From Cladocopium goreaui (lineage: Eukaryota; Sar; Dinophyceae; Suessiales; Symbiodiniaceae), in the NCBI GenBank assembly GCA_947184155.2, contig CAMXCT020001013.1:686001-750000 (forward strand): 64,000 nt of DNA, read 5' to 3'. Position numbers and translations under genes: made by a program. Below the pieces are notes generated by a model. It did not search any database. It saw nothing but the letters and a program-made list of their open reading frames with translations, and was not told the origin of the DNA. Shown here one piece after another: positions 44,703 to 56,328 of this stretch (positions are counted from its first letter, which is position 1; each line of letters opens with the position of its first letter).

Positions 44703-44772
44703 ATCTGCATCCGGGACCCGGCCGGCAACTGCTATCCCTCAGCTCCGAGTCGAACTGAGTTTCCAACTGATC
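44703..44772 (-). CDS. Possible exon, unknown gene
   Basis: Acceptor AGCACCAG, then QLETQFDSELRDSSCRPGPG. GC-rich island. Not recognised. Confidence 0.4.
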
Positions 44773-45479
44773 TGGTGCTCACTCTGCAATACACAGTGAT
44801 GTCCTGAACAAGTCCCCATGGTTAGTCTAGTTATGGCCATTTATTAGTTATAAGTACTGAAATAACCCCAATTATAGAATGTATAATCCCATTTATAACC
44901 AGTTAGATGATTTTCAGATGAAACCTACTCTTAGTTCGGAAATTTCCAGCCATGTTTGATTGCCAAAGGATGCCTTTCACACACCAATCTCTGCGGAAAG
45001 GAAAGCAATGCTGTGCAGGAAAGCCATCAATCTCTACCACGCCAAATCCATAGGATCTTCCGCACTTTCATGGCTGAGCCTTCATACAAGTTTTCTCCGT
45101 TTAAATAATGACCCTTTGGTAATTTAACACAGCTATTAAACAAGGGGGGCCTGAGAACCCAAAAGCAAAACGACAGCAAACAAATTTGAGTAATACTGAT
45201 AATTGGTTTATTTCTTTTTCGCCTCTTGCCAGCTTCTTTTTAGAAGATGAACATTATGGACGCATTCACTGCAAATTTCATTTTTCCCCACCTGCCAGGT
45301 GAGGGTTGTTAGATTTTATCAGAGTTGTTCTCCTCGGCTAGCTGTCCTCCTCGTCCTCGTCCTCCTCCTCTTCGTCCTCCTCCTCTGCCTCCTCCTCCAG
45401 TTTCTCCTCGATCATGTCTGCATCAACTTCCACCTCAACTTCCGCCTTGCCAACTCTTCGCCAAGCTCTTTGCCAACTT

Positions 45480-45673
45480 CCCAGCTCAGTGCACCGGTGG
45501 ACCTCAACCTGGGACCAAACCAGCTCAGTGTGCACCGCTGGACCTCAACCTGGGGATCTGCCCAGCTCAGTGTGCACCGCTGGACCTCAACCTGGGACCT
45601 TCCCAGCTCAGTGTGCACCGCTGGACCTCAACCTGGGACCTTCCCAGCTCAGTGTGCACTGCTGGACCTCAAC
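45480..45673. repeat. 41-bp tandem array
   Basis: Unit CCCAGCTCAGTGTGCACCGC followed by TGGACCTCAACCTGGGACCTT, about four to five copies. Confidence 0.9.
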
Positions 45674-45675
45674 GG

Positions 45676-45870
45676 CCAGATAGAATACCAGAAGATATGC
45701 CAGATAGAGTGTTAGAAGATATGTCAGATAGAATGCCATAAGATATGCCAGAACATATTGCAGAAGATATGCCAGGTAGAATGCCAGAAGATATGCCAGA
45801 TAGAATGCCAGAAGATATGCTAGATAAAATGCCAGAAGATATGTCAGATAGAATGCCAGAAGATTTGCCA
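45676..45870. repeat. 12-bp tandem array (ATGCCAGAAGAT/ATGCCAGATAGA)
   Basis: Same unit family as 9843-10266 on the opposite strand, about 16 units. Confidence 0.9.
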
Positions 45871-46016
45871 GTAACAAAACGTATAAATATCATGGTGGGG
45901 ATAACTCGAAGTAAAGTAATTTCAGCGCTGCGCGGAAACATTGAGTGACAGTGTGCAATAGCCAAGCAAGCTCATTTGAGCACGGTCATGCGACGGCGGC
46001 TGATTTCCAAATCAAC

Positions 46017-46232
46017 CTCTCACCTCTCCTTTCCTTTCCCTTCCTTCCCTTCCTTTTCCGTCCTTTCCCTTCCTTTCCCTTCCTTTTCCGTCCTTTCCCT
46101 TCCTTTCCCTTTCTTTCCCTTTCTTTCCCTTCCTTTCCCTTTCTTTCCTGTTCCTTTCCCGTCCTTTCCATTCCTTTCCCTTCCTTTCCCTTCCTGTCCC
46201 TTCCGTTCCCTTCCTTTCCCTTTCTTTCCCGA
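46017..46232. repeat. CCTTTCCCTT pyrimidine tract, block 1
   Basis: Strand-asymmetric polypyrimidine tract of about 215 bp; same family as 49424-49628 and 54226-54775. Confidence 0.9.
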
Positions 46233-46895
46233 ATGCGTAGCAAGGGTTCCCGTTGCCCAACCGTCCGCAACCACTCGCAACCGTCCGCGCGATTGCTATA
46301 TGGCCGTGCCTCTGGTAAGTTCTCCAAAAGGGGTAATTTTTGCATTTCGCGTGGCAGGCGTGGCACTTCGTGACATTCAGACGTGTTTTGTAACGTGTCG
46401 AAAGTCATTGTGTGTGGCAGGCGCAATACTTTTGCGACGTTTTCAGAAGATGCGTTGCAGTTTTCGTGCGCAGCACTTTGGACGTGTCCATCGTCATTTT
46501 GCGTGGCAGGCGCAGCACTTTAGACGCGTAGTGTTGCGTGTTTTTTACGAGGCGCATTGGCAGGGCTGCGTCAAGTGGCGACAAGGTGCAGATTCCGTGG
46601 CAGACGTGGCATTTTGTGAGATGTGCTGAAAATTGACGGAAGCCTCCCACGAAACATCGATTTTGAGGTAGCAAATTTAAAGGCTCGTACGAAAACTCGT
46701 GGGAAAATTTTGAAGCTACAAAGTGTGAAAATTGGAGGAAGTCTCGCACGAAAGGCTCGTTTTGATGCTCCCACATCTCTCGTCTCAAGTCTCTGGTTTT
46801 CCTGTGGCGTCGCCGTGTCTATGGGGGAAGCTGCAAAATCTCTCCTTTTCGAAGGTTTCCAAGCAGGTTGTCATGTCGTTTTGCGTGGCAGGGGT
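46233..46895. other. Degenerate repeat region between satellites
   Basis: Four to five spaced copies of a GCGTGGCAGGCGTGGCACTT-like motif (46342, 46408, 46500, 46597, 46884) and two copies of an AAAATTG..GGAAG..CTC motif (46630, 46727). The last motif copy runs straight into the heptamer array. 46255-46300 contains CCGTCCGCAACC and CCGTCCGCGC, as in the 127-bp satellite. Confidence 0.5.
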
Positions 46896-46897
46896 GG

Positions 46898-48405
46898 CAC
46901 TTTACACTCTACACTCCCCACTCTACACTCCACACTGCACACTCTACACTCCACCACACCCTACACTTTGCACACTCCTCACTCCACACTTTACACTTTA
47001 CACTCTACACGCCACACTCCACACTCGACACTTTCCACTCCACACTCTACACTCCACACTTTACACTCCACACGCCTCACTCCACAATTTACACTTTACA
47101 CTCCTCACACCACACTCTACAATTTACACTTTGCACTTTCCACTCCCCCTTCACACTCTACACTTTACACTCTACACTCCACAGTTTACACTTTGGACTC
47201 CACACTTTAAACTTTGCACTCCACACTTTACACTCCTACACACTCCACACTCTACACCCCACGCTCCACCACACTCCACACTCTACACGCCACACTCCAC
47301 CACACTCCACACTCTACACCCCACACTCCACCACACTCCACACTTTACACTCCACACTCCACAAACTACACTTTCCACACTCCACACTCCACACTCCACA
47401 CTTTACACTCCACACTCCTCACTCCACAATTTCCACTTTACACTCCTCACTCCTCACTCCACACTTTACACTTTGCACTTTGCACTCCTCACTCCACACT
47501 TTACACTCCACACTTTACTCTCCACACTCCGCACTCTACACTTTACGCTGTACACTTTACACTCTACACTCCACACTTTACATTTTCGACTCCTCACTCC
47601 ACACTTTACATTTTACACTCCTCACTCCACTCCACACTCCGCACTCTACACTTTCCACTCCACACTTCACACTCTGCACTTTCCACTCCACACTCCACGC
47701 TCTACACTTTACACTCCATACTCTTCACTTTACATTTTTCACTCCACACTTTACATTTTACACTCCTCACTCCACGCTTTACACCCCACACTCCACACTT
47801 CCCACTTTACACACCACACTCTACACTTTACACTCCACACTTTACACTCCACACTCCTCACTTTATACTCCACACTCCACACTCTACAGTTTCCACTCCA
47901 CACTCTACACTTTACACTCCTCACTCCTCACTCCACACTTTATACTTTACACGCCACACTTTACAGTTTGCACTTTACACTCCCCACTCAACACTTTACA
48001 CTCCACACTCCACACTTTACACTCCACACTCCACACTCTACACTTTACGCTCTACACTTTACACTCTACACTCCACACTTCACACTTTACACTCCACGCT
48101 TTCCTCTCCACGCTTTGGACTCCACACTTTACACTCCACACTTTACACTCCACACTTTTACGCTCCACACTCCACAGTCTACACTTTACACTCCACACTC
48201 TACACTCCACACTCCACACTTTACCCACTGCACACTCCACACTTTACACTCCACACTCCTCACTCCACACTTTACACTCCACACTTCCCACTTTACACTC
48301 CACACACTACACTTTACACTCCACACTCCACACTTTACACTCCACACGCCGCACTCTACACTTTACACTCTACACTCCACACTCTACACTGTCCACTCCA
48401 CACTG
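46898..48405. repeat. Heptamer satellite ACACTYY
   Basis: About 215 units of ACACTCC, ACACTTT and ACACTCT, with a few GC variants. No stop codons arise in the plus frames, so it makes long meaningless reading frames. Confidence 0.95.
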
Positions 48406-48529
48406 CAGACTGGTAACGGGGGCAGTATGTATATACGAGACTGTTCAAATAAACTATTGCAGAAAATTGTTCTGAGTGACTGCATATCCATTTCGGGTTC
48501 GTGGGCTGCATCTTGTTCTTCTCCCCGCC

Positions 48530-51500
48530 TATTTCCAGCCACTCCGTTGCACCCACGCCGTCCGCAACCGTCCGCGCACTTCTCCGCACCCATTTCCCGT
48601 CCACAGCCGTCCGCGCAGCCAAGCTCGCTCATCTCCAGCGGCTTCTTCTCCCCATCCATTTCCAACCACTCCCTTGCACCCACGCCGTCCGCAGCCGTCC
48701 GCGCAATTCTCCCCACCCATTTGCCGTCCGCAGCCGTCCGCGCAGCCAAGCTCGCTCATCACCAGCGGCTTCTTCTCCCGACCCATTTCCAGCCACTCCC
48801 TTGCACCCACGCCGTCCGCAGCCGTGCGCGCAATTCTCCGCACCCATTTGCCGTCCGCAGCCGTCCGCGCAGCCACGCTCGCTCATCCCCAGCGGCTTCT
48901 TCTCCCCACCCAACCCATTTCCAGCCACTCCCTGGCACCCACGCCGTCCGCAGCCGTCCGCGCAATTTCCCCACCCATTTGCCGTCCGCAGCCGTCCGCG
49001 CAGCCAAGCTCGCCCATCCCCAGCGGCTTCTTCTCCCGACCCTCCCTGCACCCACGCCGTCCGCAGCCGTCCGCGCAATTCTTCCCATCCATTTGCCGTC
49101 CGCAGCTGTCCGCGCAGCCAAGCTCGCTCATCACCAGCGGCTTCTTCTCCACCCATTTCCAGCCACTCCCTCGCACCCACGCCGTCCGCAGCCATCCGCG
49201 CAGCCAAGCTCGCTGATCTCCAGCGGCTTCTTCTCCCCACCCATTTCCAGCCACTCCGTTGCACCCACGCCGTCCGCAACCGTCCGCGCACTTCTCCGCA
49301 CCCATTCCCCGTCCGCAGCCGTCCGCGCAGCCAAGCTCGCTCATCACCAGCGGCTTCTTCTCCCCACACATTTCCAGCCACTCCCTTGCACCCACGCCGT
49401 CCGCAGCCGTCCGCTCCATGCCTTTCCCTTCCTTTCCCATCCTTTTCCGTTCCTTTCCTATCCTTTCCCTTCCTTTCCCTTCCTTTCCCATCCTTTCCCT
49501 TCCTTTCCCTTCCTTGCCCTTCCTTTCCCTTCCTTTCCCTTCCTTTCCCTTCCCTTTTCCTTCCTTTCCCATCCTTTCCCTTCCTTTCCCTTCCTGTCCC
49601 TTCCTTTCCCTTCCTGTCCCTTCCTCTCCGTTGCACCCACGCCGTCCGCAGCCATCCGCGCAGTTCTCCGCACCCATTTGCCGTCCGCAGCCGTCCGCGC
49701 AGCCAAGGTTGCTCATCGCCAGCGGCTTCTTCTCCCCACCCATTTCCAGCCACCCCCTTGCACCCACGCCGTCCGCAGCCGTCCGCGCAGTTCTCTGCAC
49801 CCATTTGCCGTCCGCAGCCGTCCGCGCAGCCAAGGTCGCTCATCACCAGCGGCTTCTTCTCCCCACCCATTTCCAGCCACTCCGTTGCACCCACGCCGTC
49901 CGCACCCGTCCACGCAGTTCTCCGCACCCATTTGCCGTCCGCAGCCGTCCGCGCAGCCAAGGTCGCTCATCACCAGCAGCTTCTTCTCCCCACACCCATT
50001 TCCAGCCACCCCCTTGCACCCACGCCGTCCGCAGCCGTCCGCGCAGTTCTCCGCACCCATTTGCCGTCCGCAGCCGTCCGCGCAGCCAAGGTCGCTCATC
50101 ACCAGCGGCTTCTTCTCCCCACCCATTTCCAGCCACCCCCTTGCACCCACGCCGTCCGCAGCCGTCCGCGCAGTTCTCCGCACCCATTTGCCGTCCGTCG
50201 CTCATCACCAGCGGCTTCTTCTCCCCACGCATTTCCAGCCACTCCGTTGCACCCACGCCGTCCGCAGCCGTCCACGCAGTTCTCCGCACCCATTTGCCGT
50301 CCGCAGCCGTCCGCGCAGCCACGCTCGCTCATCACCAGCGGCTTCTTCTCCCCATCCATTTCCAGCCACTCCGTTGCACCCGCGCCGTCCGCAGCCATCC
50401 GCGCAGTTCCCCGCACCCATTTGCCGTCCGCAGCCGTCCGCGCAGCCAAGGTCGCTCATCACCAGCGGCTTCTTCTCCCCACCCATTTCCAGCCACCCCC
50501 TTGCACCCACGCCGTCCGCAGCCGTCCGCGCAGTTTTCCGCACCCATTTGCCGTCCGCAGCCGTCCGCGCAGCCAAGCTCGCTCATCACCAGCGGCTTCT
50601 TCTCCCCACCCATTTCCAGCCACTCCGTTGCACCCACGCCGTCCGCAGCCATCCCAGCAGTGCTCCCACCCCATTGCCGTCCGCAAATCCGTCCGCGCCA
50701 TCCAAGGTCGCTCCTCACCAGCGCTTCTTCTCTCCCCACCCATTTACCAGCCACCCCCTGCACCCACGCCGTCCGCAGCGTCCATCGCATTTCTCTGCAT
50801 CCCATTTAGTTTTGCACGTCCGCAGCCGTCCGCTCATCCCAAGGTCGCTCATCACCAGCGGCTTCTTCTCCCCACCCATTTCCAGCCACCCACTTGCACC
50901 CACGCCGTCCGCAGCCGTCCACGCAGTTCTCCGCACCCATTTGCCGTCCGCAGCCGTCCGCGCAGCCAAGGTCGCTCATCACCAGCGGCTTCTTCTCCCC
51001 ACCCCTTTCCAGCCACCCCCTTGCACCCACGCCGTCCGCAGCCGTCCGCGCAGTTCTCCGCACCCATTTGCCGTCCGCAGCCGTCCGCGCAGCCAAGGTC
51101 GCTCATCACCATCGGCTTCTTCTCCCCACCCATTTCCAACCACCCCCTTGCACCCACGCCGTCCGCAGCCGTCCGCGCAGTTCTCACCGAACCCATTTGC
51201 CGTCCTCGCACCTAAGGTCGCTCATCACCAGCGGCGTCTTCTCCCCACCCATTTCCAGCCACTCCGTTGCACCCACGCCGTCCGCAGCCATCCGCGCAGT
51301 TCTCCGCACCCATTTGCCGTCCGCAGCCGTCCGCGCAGCCAAGGTCGCTCATCACCAGCGGCTTCTTGTCTCCACCCATTTCCAGCCACCCCGTTGCACC
51401 CACGCCGTCCGCACCCGTCCACGCAGTTCTCCGCACCCATTTGCCGTCCGCAGCCGTCCGCGCAGCCAAGGTCGCTCATCACCAGCGGCTTCTTCTCCCC

Positions 51501-52505
51501 ACCCATTTCCAGCCACCCCCTTGCACCCACGCCGTCCGCAGCCGTCCGCGCAGTTCTCCGCACCCATTTGCCGTCCGCCACCCATTTCCAGCCACTCCGT
51601 TGCACCCACGCCGTCCGCAGCCATCCGCGCAATTCTCCGCACCCATTTGCTGTCCGCAGCTGTCCGCGCAGCCAAGCTCGCTCATCACCAGCGGCTTCTT
51701 CTCCCCACCCATTTCCAACTTCTCCCTTGCACCCACGCCGTCTGCAGCCGTCCGCGCAGTTCTCCGCACCCATTTGCCGTCCGCAGCCGTCCGCGCAGCC
51801 AAGGTCGCTCATCACCAGCGGCTTCTTCTCCCCACCCATTTCCAGCCACTCTGTTGCACCCACGCCGTCCGCAGCCGTCCACGCAGTTCTCCGCACCCAT
51901 TTGCCGTCCGCAGCCGTCCGCGCAGCCACGCTCGCTCATCACCAGCGGCTTCTTCTCCCCATCCATTTCCAGCCACGCCGTTGCACTCGCGCCATCCACA
52001 ACCGTCCGCGCACTTCTCCGCGCCCATTCCCCGTCCGCAGCCGTCCGCGCAGCCAAGGTCGCTCATCACCAGCGGCTTTTTCTCCCCACCCATTTCCAGC
52101 CACCCCCTTGCACCCACGCCGTCCGCAGCCGTCGGCGCAGTTCTCGGCACCCATTTGACAACGCCGTCCGCGCAGCCAAGGTCGCTCATCACCAGCGGCT
52201 TCTTCTCCCCACCCATTTCCAGCCACTCCGTTGCACCCACGCCGTCCGCAGCCGTCCACGCAGTTCTCCGCACCCATTTGCCGTCCGCAGCCGTCCGCGC
52301 AGCCAAGGTCGCTCATCACCAGCGGCTTCTTCTCTCCACCCATTTCTAGCCACCCCCTTGCACCCACGCCGTCCGCAGCCGTCCGCGCAGTTCTCCGCAC
52401 CCATTTGCCGTCCGCAGCCGTCCGCGCAGCCAAGGTCGCTCATCACCAGCGGCTTCTTCTCCCCACCCATTTCCAGCCACTCCGTTGCACCCACGCCATC
52501 CTGTC
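48530..52505. repeat. 127-bp satellite, block 1
   Basis: Head-to-tail copies of a GC-rich unit (CTCATCACCAGCGGCTTCTT ... GCCGTCCGCAGCCGTCCGCG ... CAAGGTCG). Unit length measured between successive CTCATCACCAGC starts, e.g. 49839 to 49966, is 127 bp. Each unit contains the CCGTCCGCAGCCGTCCGCGC motif twice. Some units are truncated or rearranged (48905, 49040, 50200, 50660-50830, 51200, 51580). Confidence 0.95.
49424..49628. repeat. CCTTTCCCTT pyrimidine tract, block 2
   Basis: Inserted within a 127-bp unit. Nearly base-for-base the same as the first 200 bp of block 3, including its irregular variants. Confidence 0.9.
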
Positions 52506-52925
52506 GCTACGCGACAGCCAGCAACTAACAAAAAAGCAGCTTCTTCCACAACAAAACTGACAAGACAAATCAAAACATCACTGGCTCCTTCTTCTTCCCT
52601 ATCCGTTTCGCCATGGCACGCGGCATTCTGCTAAACCCACGCTGCTTCAGCCACAACAGCACACCCAATTTTTACATTCGACCCGTTGTTCCGGACCCAA
52701 ACAAAAACGAAAACTGGGAAAAGAAAGAAGGCAAAGACGTTGCAAACATCGAAACACGGAGAACTTAAAAACGTTTGTGTCCTATTGCCGAGCGTTTCGC
52801 AAGTCTTATTACAAGCTATTTGCACGATTTCCTCTCCGTCCAGCATGCTGTCTCGCTCCCTCCCAGCGAAGCTCTCCCCAAGCTATTTCCACGGCTTTGT
52901 TATGTCCAGCATGCTGTCTCGCCCC
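52506..52925 (+). other. Unique island inside the satellite
   Basis: Non-satellite DNA carrying a 51-codon reading frame (52614-52769) and an imperfect direct duplication of TCCAGCATGCTGTCTCG...CCCTCCCAGCGAAGCTCTCC near 52838 and 52898. Confidence 0.6.
52614..52769 (+). CDS. Small ORF, 51 codons, hypothetical
   Basis: ATG in context CGCCATGG, ends TAA. It begins MARGILLNPRCFSHNSTPNF and ends NIETRRT. Hydrophobic start, Lys/Glu-rich end, no domain recognised. Only non-repetitive ORF in this satellite region; may be chance. Confidence 0.25.
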
Positions 52926-54225
52926 CTCCCAGCGAAGCTCTCCGCAAACATTTCCGACCCATTTCCCGTCCGCAGCCATCCGCGCAGCCAAGCTCGCTCA
53001 TCACCAGCGGCTTCTTCTCCCCACCCATTTCCAACTTCTCCCTTGCACCCACGCCGTCCGCAGCCGTCTGCGCAGTTCTCCGCACCCATTTGCCGTCCGC
53101 AGCCGTCCACGCAGTTCTCCGCACCCATTTGCTGTCCGCAGCCGTCCGCGCAGCCAAGCTCGCTCATCACCAGCGGCTTCTTCTCCCCACCGATTTCCAG
53201 CCACCCCCTTGCACCCACGCCGTCCGCAGCCGTCCACGCAGTTCCCCGAAATGCAATTTGCCGTCCGCAGCCGTCCGCGCAGCCAAGGTCGCTCATCACC
53301 AGCGGCTTCTTGTCCCCACCCATTTCCAGCCACCCCCTTGCACCCACGCCCTCCGCAGCCGTCCGCGCAGTTCTCCGCACCCATTTGCCGTCCGCAGCCG
53401 TCCGCGCAGCCAAGCTCGCTCATCACCAGCGGCTTCTTCTCCCACCCATTTCCAGCCACTCCGTTGCACCTACGCCGTCCGCAGCCATCCGCGCAGTTCT
53501 CCGAACCCATTTGCCGTCCGCAGCCGTCCGCGCAGCCAAGGTCGCTCATCACCAGCGGCTTCTTCTCCCCACCCATTTCCAGCCACTCCGTTGCACCCAC
53601 GCCGTCCGCAGCCGTCCGCGCAATTCTCCGCACCCACTTGCCGTCCGCAGCCGTCCGCGCAGCCAAGGTCGCTCATCACCAGCGGCTTCTTCTCCCCACC
53701 CATTTCCAGCCACCCCCTTGCACACACGCCGTCCGCAGCCGTCCGCGCAGTTCTCCGCACCCATTTGCCGTCCGCAGCCGTCCGCGCAGCCAAGGTCGCT
53801 CATCACCAGCTGCTTCTTCTCCCCACCCATTTCCAGCCACCCCTTGCACCCACGCCGTCCGCAGCCGTCCGAACCGCAGTCTCCCCACCCATTTGCCGTC
53901 AGAAGCCGTTCCGAGCAGCCAAGGCGCTCTCACCAGCGGCTCCCATTTCCAGCCACTCCGCAGCCGTCCGCGCAGTTCTCCGCACCCATTTGCCGTCCGC
54001 AGCCGTCCGCGCAGCCACGCTCGCTCATCACCAGCGGCTTCTTCTCCCCATCCATTTCCAGCCACGCCGTTGCACTCGCGCCATCCACAACCGTCCGCGC
54101 AGTTCTCCGCACCCATTTGCCGTCCGCAGCCGTCCGCGCAGCCAAGCTCGCTCATCACCAGCGGCTTCTTCTCCCCACCCATTTCCAGCCACTCCCTTGC
54201 ACCCAGGCCGTCCGCAGCCGTCCGC
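52926..54225. repeat. 127-bp satellite, block 2
   Basis: Continuation of the 127-bp array after the unique island. It shares uncommon variants with block 1, such as CACTCGCGCCATCCACAACC at 51983 and 54074. Confidence 0.95.
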
Positions 54226-54775
54226 TCCATTCCTTTCCCTTCCTTTCCCATCCTTTTCCGTTCCTTTCCTATCCTTTCCCTTCCTTTCCCTTCCTTTCCC
54301 ATCCTTTCCCTTCCTTTCCCTTCCTTGCCCTTCCTTTCCCTTCCTTTCCCTTCCTTTCCCTTCCCTTTTCCTTCCTTTCCCATCCTTTCCCTTCCTTTCC
54401 CTTCCTGTCCCTTCCTTTCCCTTCCTGTCCCTTCCTTTCCCATCCTTTCCCTTCCTTTCCCTTCCTTTCCCATCCTTTCCCTTCCTTTCCCTTCCTTTCC
54501 CTTCCTTTCCCTTCCTTTCCCTTCCTTTCCCTTCCTTTCCCTTCTTTTTCCTTTTTCCTTCCTTTCCCTTCCTTTCCTTTCGTTTCCCTTCCTTTTTCCT
54601 TCGTTTCCCTTCCTTTCCCTTCCTTTCCCTTCCTTTCCCTTCCTTTCCCTTCCTGTCCCTTCCTTTCCCTTCCTTTCCCTTCCTTTCCCTTCCTTTCCCT
54701 TCCTTTCTCTTCCTTTCCTTTCCTTTCCTTTCCTTTCCCTTCCTTTCCCTTCCTTTCCTTTCCTTTCCTTTCCCT
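54226..54775. repeat. CCTTTCCCTT pyrimidine tract, block 3
   Basis: 550-bp polypyrimidine/polypurine tract ending in a short 127-bp-satellite remnant (CACCCACGCCGTCCGCAC). Confidence 0.95.
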
Positions 54776-55325
54776 TGCACCCACGCCGTCCGCACACCAC
54801 CGTTCGAGCCAGGTCGCTCCCCCACGCGGTTAAACAACTAAACGAGAACCCAAGCATCGAAGATGCTTTTGGGAAAAAACTGGGCCACAAACTCCAACGG
54901 TACCTGATTTTCAGGCTGCATCTTCTACGCGCTGAAGCATGTGAAACCTGACAACTGCCACCAGTCATTGGCTTGGCTGAAGGGACTCGTTTACAGAAAC
55001 CAGGTCTTTTCCCAATCATCAATGATATGGGTTCATATGCGTCTTTCCTGGACATCTTTCCTTCAACTGGCAAGTTGGCTACTAAGGCACTAAGGTAGCT
55101 ACAGGAAAACATCGTTTTTGAGTATTCAAAGGCTAAAAATATCTGCCCATATCTGCCCCATAAATCATCTTTTCATCATCTTTTCATCATCTTTTCACAG
55201 ACCATCACAGACCATCACCGCGCCTCCCTAAATCCACACCAAGACCACCCGCCTTGGCCTGGCCGGTGGTTCAGGTGGGATTTTTGTGGGTGAAAACATC
55301 GTGTTTTTTATACATCAGGTTTTGT

Positions 55326-55515
55326 GTATATATATATATGATGTGTGTATGTGTTTATATAATATATAGATATCAGATAGAACGGATATTGTAGATATTA
55401 TATATAGTAGATATAATATGATATATATATATATATATATTATACGTATATATAAGATATGTATGATAGATACAACATATACATATTATACAATATATAT
55501 ATATATTATATTATC
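55326..55515. repeat. AT microsatellite cluster
   Basis: TATATATATATGATG and ATATAATATGATATATATAT tracts. Confidence 0.85.
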
Positions 55516-55554
55516 ATGAGCATCTGTATATAGAAAAGTCATTCCGCTCCCCGC

Positions 55555-55610
55555 CTCTCCATCAGGCACCATGACGCAGTCGACAAAGTCCATGTCCCAA
55601 GCCTGGTCCA
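55555..55610 (-). CDS. Exon, unknown gene
   Basis: 56 bp, acceptor TTTCTCAG, GC donor GAG|GCGGGG. Reads DQAWDMDFVDCVMVPDGE. Could belong to the gene with the 56262 exon or be a late exon of the Kir gene; neither shown. Confidence 0.55.
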
Positions 55611-55734
55611 CTGAGAAATGGTAGCAATGATCAACAAGTTGCACAAATGACAACAATAATCAGGACTTTGCATAGTTAATAATAGTAATGTATAGTACAG
55701 TAATAGCAACAGTAGTAAGAATGGTATAAATTTT

Positions 55735-55760
55735 GAATCACTATCACTATTACTATCACT

Positions 55761-55792
<32 letters not shown>

Positions 55793-55990
55793 GATCATCG
55801 TCGTCGTCGTCATCGTCATCATCATCGTCTTTGTCATCATATTCTTCATCATAAACCATAAGAATAATGAAAACAATAATAACAATAAGAACAGTTAGAA
55901 CAATAAGAAGAATAAGAACAACAATGGCAATAATAATAATAATAGCAATAATATATAATAATATATAATAATAGTAGCAGTAGGAGTAGC
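55735..55990. repeat. ATC then AAT/AAC trinucleotide tract
   Basis: (ATC)n with GTC variants, followed by AATAAC/AATAAT repeats. Confidence 0.9.
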
Positions 55991-56261
55991 AATGAGGCAA
56001 ACCCGATAAGAAACAATCCCCAGAATCATCATTTTTACGGGTGCGAGTTCAACCATCCCCCGAATGGTCGGTTTATTATTGGGTTTACCGCATGAAAAAG
56101 AAATGGTAAATACAATATCAATAATGATAATCAATTAGTAGCAATAGTAATCATGTCATTCATCCATGTTATCATGTTGATCCACTTCTACTATTGTTAT
56201 TACTACTATTTTTGCTACTATCATTATGATCATATTCAAAACCCCAAAGCTCGGTCACCCC

Positions 56262-56328
56262 GCTGTGTCAGTCTCTTCTGACCCAGGCGGTCCAACCTGC
56301 GGTTGTTGACGGTGCACTGGGCTGACTG
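56262..56328 (-). CDS. Exon, unknown gene
   Basis: Reads SAQCTVNNRRLDRLGQKRLT then QRGD after a CATCCAG acceptor. GC-rich and basic. Borders approximate. Not recognised. Confidence 0.45.

Larger units (their letters stand above)
45280..45923 (+). repeat. Composite dispersed repeat, copy 2 (inverted to copy 1)
   Basis: Starts TTTTCCCCACCTGCCAGGTG, the reverse complement of copy 1's end, and finishes CGAAGTAAAGTAATTT. Internal order: GAG/CTC tract, 41-bp array, 12-bp array. Flanking DNA is unrelated to copy 1's flanks, so both borders are sharp. Confidence 0.7.

Noticed and set aside
46732..52158. Stop-free plus-strand frame of 1808 codons
   Set aside because: It runs through the heptamer and the 127-bp satellites; other frames and the other strand are equally open, and the periods (7 and 127) are not coding-like.
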